DNA of 64,000 bases from Epiperipatus broadwayi (lineage: Eukaryota > Onychophora > Udeonychophora > Euonychophora > Peripatidae), in assembly GCA_028023455.1 (NCBI GenBank), contig JAQFVV010000072.1, positions 1,510,501 to 1,574,500 of the forward strand, written 5' to 3'. The translations under genes were made by a program, and so were the position numbers. Within the stretch, counting starts at the first letter, position 1, and every line of letters starts with the position of its first letter. Shown in pieces: positions 58,641-64,000 of the stretch. The notes under the pieces are model-generated. The model ran no database searches. It had not been told where the DNA came from and saw nothing but the letters and a program-made list of their open reading frames with translations.

Positions 58641-59035
58641 TCTAAATCCCTCTAATTATATTAGAAAGTTATAAATTAAAAAAACAGCAACTATATATTA
58701 TTTTATATTTATTATAAGTAATTTGATCATTTAAACTTAATAATTAAATTGCTTTACTTTTCTGAAACTTTTATTAACATTTTTTAATCAATTAAAAATA
58801 ATTGTTGTTTTTTATAAATGAGTAATTTTTTGCAAAAAAAAAAATCTCAACAAAATATTCCTCAGCGTGGTATATTATATTACAAATTAAATTATTAACA
58901 TTTATCATTCATTAAACAATCCAAAACAAAGTAAAACTCTCCATATAGTAGCGCCATCTTGTGCTAACAAGAGCAATCAATGGATGCCAGAAGGCTTGTG
59001 CATAAAATCCCTATCTAGTGCCTACTCATACAATA

Positions 59036-59077
59036 TCCCTAGACTAGTTTCTGGCTTGTGGCCTTCATCAGTGAGGA
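59036..59077 (-). ncRNA. Hammerhead-like ribozyme, family 1 (left arm, outer unit)
   Basis: Same motif as at 59933-59974 on the opposite strand. Core CTGATGA, GAAAC and GTC intact; the 3' strand of stem I reads TAGGGA, giving one mismatch in the second pair. Confidence 0.55.
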
Positions 59078-59501
59078 GCCCTGGATCTGAGAGCACTGCA
59101 CCTAGATCTTAGGATCTAATGCAACCCTCCAGCACCCACCTTTTAACTCTATTTAACTACAAAACTATGAGAATGAAATTGAAAACACTATTAATATTTT
59201 CAATCCAAGCTCAATAGCTTATATAGTCATATAGGTCTGAACTCAATTCAGCACCCATACATTTTGGGGTCTTTGCCTCTTAAACAACCATAGCCACCAC
59301 TATCCTATTAGGCAGGATTGGTGTTAAACCACTAAACATCACATGATCACTATCTCATACTAGCACAATAATTGTTATTAAACAATCCAAAACAAAGCAA
59401 AACTCTCCATATAGTAGTGCCATCTTGTGCTAACAAGAGCAATCAATGGATGCCAGAAGGCTTGTGCATAAAATCCCTATCTAGTGCCTACTCATCCAAT
59501 A

Positions 59502-59543
59502 TCCCCAGACTAGTTTCTGGCTTGTGGCCTTCATCAGTGAGGA
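59502..59543 (-). ncRNA. Hammerhead-like ribozyme, family 1 (left arm, inner unit)
   Basis: Identical in core and stem I to the 59933-59974 copy (TCCTCA with TGGGGA), on the minus strand. Confidence 0.58.
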
Positions 59544-59932
59544 GCCCTGGATCTGAGAGCACTGCACCTGCTCTTGTTAGCACAAGATGGCACTACTATA
59601 TGGAGAGTTTTGCTTTGTTTTGGATTGTTTAATAACAATTATTGTGCTAGTATGAGACAGTGATCATGTGATGTTTAGTGGTTTAACACCAATCCTGCCT
59701 AATAGGATAGTGGTGGCTATGGTTGTTAAAGAGCCAAAGACACCAAAATGTATGGGTGCTGAATTGAGTTCAGACCCATATGACTATATAAGCTATTGAG
59801 CTTGGATTGAAAATATTAATAGTGTTTTCAATTTCATTCTCATAGTTTTGTAGTTAAATAGAGTTAAAAGGTGGGTGCTGGAGGGTTGCATTAGATCCTA
59901 AGATCTAGGTGCAGTGCTCTCAGATCAAGGGC

Positions 59933-59974
59933 TCCTCACTGATGAAGGCCACAAGCCAGAAACTAGTCTGGGGA
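59933..59974 (+). ncRNA. Hammerhead-like ribozyme, family 1 (right arm)
   Basis: The hammerhead fold cleaves its own RNA after the NUH triplet. Here: stem I TCCTCA (59933-59938) with TGGGGA (59969-59974), six pairs including one wobble; core CTGATGA (59939-59945); stem II GGC-CACAA-GCC (59947-59957) capped below by an A-A mismatch; GAAA (59959-59962); a two-pair stem III (AC with GT) and loop TA; GTC triplet 59966-59968, cleavage expected after 59968. All core bases match the consensus. The short stem III and weak lower stem II are like the minimal type I hammerheads described in PLEs, which work better as dimers. Activity is untested. Confidence 0.62.
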
Positions 59975-60390
59975 TATTGGATGAGTAGGCACTAGATAGG
60001 GATTTTATGCACAAGCCTTCTGGCATCCATTGATTGCTCTTGTTAGCACAAGATGGCACTACTATATGGAGAGTTTTGCTTTGTTTTGGATTATTTAATA
60101 ACAATTATTGTGCTAGTATGAGATAGTGATCATGTGATATTTAGTGATTTATCATTCATCTTACGGTTTGAAATAAAATGTCTCTTTTATCTATATACAA
60201 AGCTTAATAATATTTTGAAGACAGATCACACCACCTGGCAGAAATTTAAAAAAATGTTAATCACGTGAAAAAAACTATTAACTAAAACACTATAAAATGT
60301 TTAATTTGTATGACACAATGGGTCTTTACTAATTTTTAAATATTTACTGTATCAAATTGCGATTATCAAAAATGATCATTAACACAAACA

Positions 60391-60606
60391 CAAAACTCTC
60401 CACGCAGTAGTGCCACCCAGTGCAAGCCAGAGTAATCAATGGATGCAAGAAGGTTTATACATAAAATCCCTATCTAATGCTTAGTCATCAAATATTCCCA
60501 TATTAGTTTCTAGTAGGCATTAGATAGGGATTTTATGTATAAACCTTTTTGAATCTATTGATTACTCTGGCTTGCAATGGGTGACCCTACTGTATGGAGA
60601 GTTGTG
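60391..60606. repeat. Small inverted pair of family 1 fragments
   Basis: The left arm 60391-60503 (AACTCTCCACGCAGTAGTGC onward) and right arm 60514-60606 (TAGGCATTAGATAGGGATTT onward) are inverted copies of the same part of the 466-bp unit. The inner end of the left arm lies inside the hammerhead (TAGTTTCT, the inverse of AGAAACTA). Confidence 0.8.
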
Positions 60607-60636
60607 ACTGTGCTAATAACTTGTGTAAGTGTATGT

Positions 60637-60868
60637 GTTTCTGAAGATTAGGAATATCAACTGTAAATATTGTTTTTCTTAATAATTTTTGTCTCTCTAG
60701 GTTTGCATTAACACATATCTTACATCTTACTAATTGATGATCACTTCCTGTGTTAAATTTATTAAAAACATTACAATCTTGAAATATGTATTTTCCGTTA
60801 GTCAAAGTATAATACAATTCTGCTGTACCTTCATTTGGATGCTTCCATGTCCATTTCCTTTTAACATA
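60637..60868 (-). mobile_element. RTE-like LINE copy H, internal endonuclease fragment
   Basis: About 230 bp matching 7470-7710 of copy C. The minus strand codes [17 protein letters not shown] and FNTGSDHQLVRCKI, containing the endonuclease SDH box. Neither the 5' nor the 3' end of the element is present, so it is not a standard 5'-truncated insertion. Confidence 0.85.
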
Positions 60869-60869
60869 C

Positions 60870-61515
60870 AATTCATAATATATAATTCATTTACTAGTTA
60901 ATATATTTATGATGTTTTTAGGCCCAGCTATGACATCAAAACCATACACATAAAACAGAAGCAATTTTTTTCCTATTTATGATCTCATATGTATAGACGA
61001 ATGTCTCAACAATTCAAATAATATCATAAGTTACAGTACAATAAAGAGTCAGACCCGTTCTCATTTACTTTCTGTTTATTTCAAGTATAATCACTTTCAT
61101 CAAATTGACAAAGGTTTGCCTGGTATATTATATGCTCCATCAATACTGATACAATTTTTCCAACCTGTAGAATGGTTGCATTGAAAATATTAAAGATTTA
61201 TAAATTTGTTATAAATGAAGTTGATTTTTTATATCGTGAAAATTCTTTCACATCCTGAGGTTAACTCATTTGCATAGCTATATAGATCTGACACCAAATC
61301 AGTCACATATACTTTTCAGATCTAAGTTCTATAACAATTTCACCCATTCTACTCTTTGGGTAGTCATGAATTATACCAACATCATTACAATATGATTTGT
61401 CATATGCAAATGAGATAGCATGGATTTAAAACTTTAAAGTTTTTTTTAATTTCAAGTTCTTCATTTAAATAGTATAATGGAATAAAAAAGAGAGCTGATA
61501 AATATGTAAATATAT
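60870..61515. other. AT-rich stretch, nothing certain
   Basis: A weak resemblance to the unit body of family 1 is seen near 61255-61330 (CATAGCTATATAGATCTGAC). No gene is seen. Confidence 0.4.
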
Positions 61516-61519
61516 TAGT

Positions 61520-61720
61520 TCCACCTTTAACCCTAGTCTTCATTGATGAAGGCAAAAAGGAGATGTGGATTTTATAGCACTATATCATCTGATGTCCATT
61601 CATTGCTCAAGTTTCCAATAGATGGCTCTAAAGCTAACTTCTCTTGGAATATATGATAAGGCATGTGAAAGGTCATGTGATGTTGTTATTGAATGATACT
61701 AGTTGCAATCAACACATGAA
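61520..61720 (+). repeat. Worn family 1 repeat fragment
   Basis: Shares the order TTGATGAAGGC, GTGGATTTTATAGCAC, GTCCATTCATTGCTC and GGTCATGTGATGTT with the plus-orientation 466-bp unit. The hammerhead core is incomplete here. Confidence 0.5.
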
Positions 61721-62404
61721 GAAGCATTTAAGAACCCATGATAGGCTAAGAGGATATTTGCATTGGTATTAAAAACTTTTTTGAATTATTTGATAGAGAT
61801 AGACTAGTGAAAACAGTAAGTCTTTTTATTATTAGGCCATTAAACAGTCAAAATATTAAGTGATATTCCCAAATGACATGATTAGTTATCATGAAAATAG
61901 GATTAAATTCTTTTTCGGCATGGCCAGTTGCCAAATTAAGGATTTAGTTTATTGAATAAGTGCCTCCATTCACTTTCACATTCATCAAAAATAAATACAT
62001 AAGCCAGATACTCATATAAAAGTGATGGGATCACAGTTGCAATCTCAGAATAGATTCCAGAGTTTTTTTTATAAAGAGTCTGCATAAATAATAAACAATA
62101 AAAATGTAAGAAATAAATCCTGAGGTTTTTTTTGTAGGCATGAATGAGATGAATAGCCTCATAATATTTCAGCGTAGTAGTTTTATTAGAAATACAATAT
62201 CGATTCTGGTTGTATTTACTTGTTGGACTATATCCATCATCTAATATTAAGTATTAAACGTCTTTAGAAAAAGTTAACTTTATTTAAATTTCCAAATTAC
62301 ATTCAACTATTAGAAATAGTTAACAGATAGTATATGCACCCAACATTTTGAGAATTGTTGTTCTCCTCTCTTTTTCAAGTGTTGCTGGCCTGAATAGTGA
62401 GAGT

Positions 62405-62491
62405 ATTAGTATGGGAATCGAACCTGAACCCTTAGATTCTTGAATATTGAAATTTTAAGGTAACACTTTAACCAAATCAGCCATCCTACCA
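62405..62491 (-). repeat. tRNA-like SINE head (second SINE type), inverted copy
   Basis: The minus strand reads GGTAGGATGGCTGATTTGGT (box A-like), then GGTTCAGGTTCGATTCCC containing a perfect box B, GGTTCGATTCC. It is the inverted partner of 63867-63950. Confidence 0.65.
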
Positions 62492-62598
62492 AAGGCAACT
62501 GTTAGTAGAAATTTCGTATACTTATCTTTGAGTTTCCTTCTGATTTCTCCATTTTTTCCTAAGAACAAAGTTGATTAGTAGTTTCCATACATTATGTA

Positions 62599-62885
62599 TT
62601 ACATAATTATCACACTAGGTTGATTTGTGGGCTTATTTTCCATAGTCATGTGAGGAGCTTCTTTGAATTTTTTTCTTTGTACCTTTTCCTCTCTATCCAA
62701 CATTTTTGTATTTTCCCAATTGAACATATGTTCACTGTTACATATATGATTTGCTACCTTAGACACATCTGTCTTGTCTGTTCTAATCATCAGTTAGTGC
62801 TCTTGTAATCACTTTTCAATGGGGTAACTGATCTCATCAATATACATCCTTCCACATTCACATGGCATTTCATATATGCAGTTTT
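62599..62885 (-). pseudogene. Penelope-like element 3: GIY-YIG endonuclease fragment
   Basis: The minus strand from about 62885 reads IYEMPCECGRMYI (the PCxCG..YIG hallmark, with Gly changed to Asp), two in-frame stops, then DKTDVSKVANHICNSEHMFN and LDREEKVQRKKFKEAPHM, the usual C-terminal order of PLE GIY-YIG domains (His-rich block then RKxKEA). No RT sequence is attached. It is embedded in the composite inverted repeat. Confidence 0.75.
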
Positions 62886-63427
62886 TTTTCAGTTGTCATC
62901 AATTAGCCACCAAACACCACCTGATGTCACTGTTTCCATGCAAGAGCACAAAAATATACTGCTCATTGGCCTATAGAACAGTTCTGTTCATATTGACCCC
63001 CTAAGCAGCTTTTGTGCTTCATGGTACTATCGCACACTTCACAGATCACTACAGTTTGATATGATGGTATGTAGAATTCAAGTTGTACTAAGAGTTTGCA
63101 TGTGCATTCAAAGTACTTATTTTTTATACAACCTGACATAGTTTTAGATAGTATTAATTGTAAGACAAAAGATGCGCTTCCGTACACGTATTTTTAAGGT
63201 TAAATGAATTTCAAAAGTGTACATTTCGGTCATTATATAGAAATCATGCGTAAAACGTATTTTGCGCAGGGACAGTTACGAGACTTTCAAAGCATAAGCT
63301 TGGCTTGATCAGAGAGGAATTTTCCAATTGAATTGTGTTTTGTAAATTGTTTTAAAATAGTGTTGAAATTTTTTTTTGATCAGACGTTAATTGAAAAAAA
63401 AAATTAGATTTTATTAAATAATTTTGT

Positions 63428-63720
63428 TTTTAAAAATGTTGTGCATGTTGTGATGGCTGATTCTTCGGATCGTCAAAGACATCGGATCCCCCTCCCTGCT
63501 AATTCCAGCATTATCTGCTGACATGTAGTAGGGTAAAAAAAATCAATTGTAAATCAGCCTGGTAATGCGCTGAGATGGATGTTTTAAAAATTGTCTCGCA
63601 TATGACGGATGATCCTTCAGATTGGTAAAGACATCGAATCCCCCCCCTGTGAATTCCAGCACTACATGCTGACATGTAGTAGTATAAAAAAAGTAAATTG
63701 TAAATCAGCCTGGTAACGGT
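63428..63720 (+). repeat. Tandem duplication, about 151-bp unit, two copies
   Basis: Units at 63428-63578 and 63579-63720 share AAAGACATCG, AATTCCAGCA, CTGACATGTAGTAG and GTAAATCAGCCTGGTAA. The CTGACATGTAG block is at 63518 and 63669. Composition is richer in G+C than the neighbourhood. No ORF; no RNA family recognised. Confidence 0.85.
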
Positions 63721-63866
63721 ATATCTATTGGTTTTTGACTAGCAGCAGCGACATCAGGCGGTGTTTGGTGGCTAATTGACGATAACCATTTTTTCTTAGG
63801 AAAAAGTGAAGAAATCAGAAAAAAATTGTAGATAAGTATATGAAATTTCTACTGACAGTTGTCTTT

Positions 63867-63950
63867 GGCAGGATGGCTCAGTTGGTTACAGCATTACCTC
63901 ATTATTCAATTAAGAATCTAAAGGTCCAAGTTTGATTCCCATGCTAGAAC
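63867..63950 (+). repeat. tRNA-like SINE head (second SINE type)
   Basis: GGATGGCTCAGTTGGTTACA (box A TGGCTCAGTTGG) and AGTTTGATTCCC (box B with one change). The body after it, CTAGTCAGGCCAGCCATACC onward, is shared with the inverted copy, so this is a SINE rather than a tRNA gene. Confidence 0.7.
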
Positions 63951-64000
63951 TGTCACTAGTCAGGCCAGCCATACCGGAAGAAGAGAGAATAATATCTCTG

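Larger units (their letters stand above)
58913..60147. mobile_element. Inverted array of 466-bp family 1 units (retrozyme-like insertion)
   Basis: The right half (59570-60147, plus orientation) starts GCTCTTGTTAGCACAAGATG and repeats it at 60036, a 466-bp period. The left half (58913-59569, minus orientation) has the same landmark at 58974 and 59440, again 466 bp apart. The whole is bracketed by a 12-bp direct repeat, TTTATCATTCAT, at 58901-58912 and 60148-60159, consistent with one insertion event. Each complete unit carries a hammerhead-like motif; none has an ORF of note. Tandem units with self-cleaving motifs and target duplications are as in retrozymes and PLE terminal repeats; the inverted arrangement is unusual. 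Confidence 0.8.
62341..64000. repeat. Composite inverted-repeat element running off the window
   Basis: Two nested inverted pairs: 62341-62565 with 63787-64000 (each holding a tRNA-like head), and 62892-62932 with about 63747-63786 (CAATTAGCCACCAAACACCA and its inverse). On the right the two blocks are adjacent; on the left they are separated by a PLE endonuclease fragment (62599-62885). Between the arms lies a 151-bp tandem duplication. The outer right end is beyond the window. Confidence 0.7.

Noticed and set aside
59372-59632. An 86-codon plus-strand protein
   Set aside because: It lies across the inverted junction of the 466-bp repeat array and reads through the ribozyme motif on the opposite strand.

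Overview
This is a very AT-rich (by eye roughly 70-75% A+T), repeat-dominated stretch of animal nuclear DNA. There is no operon structure, no convincing complete host gene and no rRNA or functional tRNA gene. Instead there are long poly-A/T runs, microsatellites, non-LTR retrotransposon debris, Penelope-like elements (PLEs) with GIY-YIG endonucleases, hAT transposons, tRNA-derived SINEs and many large inverted repeats. This fits an intergenic or giant-intron segment of a large, AT-rich invertebrate genome; I cannot name the species from sequence alone. The only host-gene-like item is one possible internal exon on the minus strand near 42.3-42.6 kb.

Layout. 0-9.5 kb: three copies of one RTE-like LINE (an old minus-strand copy with a younger plus-strand copy nested inside it, then a nearly complete but frameshifted minus-strand copy at 5.43-8.71 kb) and a 3' scrap. 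10.4-14.3 kb: a LINE ORF1 remnant with a PHD-like finger, then a second, older LINE cut by a palindromic repeat and a SINE. 15-20.8 kb: tRNA-Leu-like SINEs, a 321-bp hAT MITE, a tandem ribozyme-bearing repeat, a 5'-inverted RTE insertion and several hairpins. 22.2-25.8 kb: a PLE whose end is split by a 1.6-kb hAT element. 26-42 kb: sparse, with RTE scraps, LINE 3' ends and two long inverted repeats. 42-54.9 kb: the candidate exon, LINE RT fragments, a second PLE and a GC-richer block. 55.8-64 kb: dense inverted repeats, several with hammerhead-like cores, and a third PLE fragment.

The most interesting content is a set of short repeats, mostly arranged as head-to-head inverted copies, that carry hammerhead-ribozyme-like cores. 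The best is a 1,235-bp insertion (58913-60147) built from 466-bp units in both orientations, with an apparent 12-bp target-site duplication and a hammerhead with an intact CTGATGA/GAAA/GTC core. A diverged relative at 18.0-18.5 kb is a tandem repeat whose start coincides within 2 nt with the predicted cleavage site, and its stem I differs by a compensatory pair change. A second family (44.4 and 58.5 kb) shows covariation in stem II. Known biology links hammerheads to PLE terminal repeats and to small non-autonomous retrozymes; PLE protein relics are present in the same window, so mobilisation of these units by PLE reverse transcriptase is a plausible inference, not something shown here.
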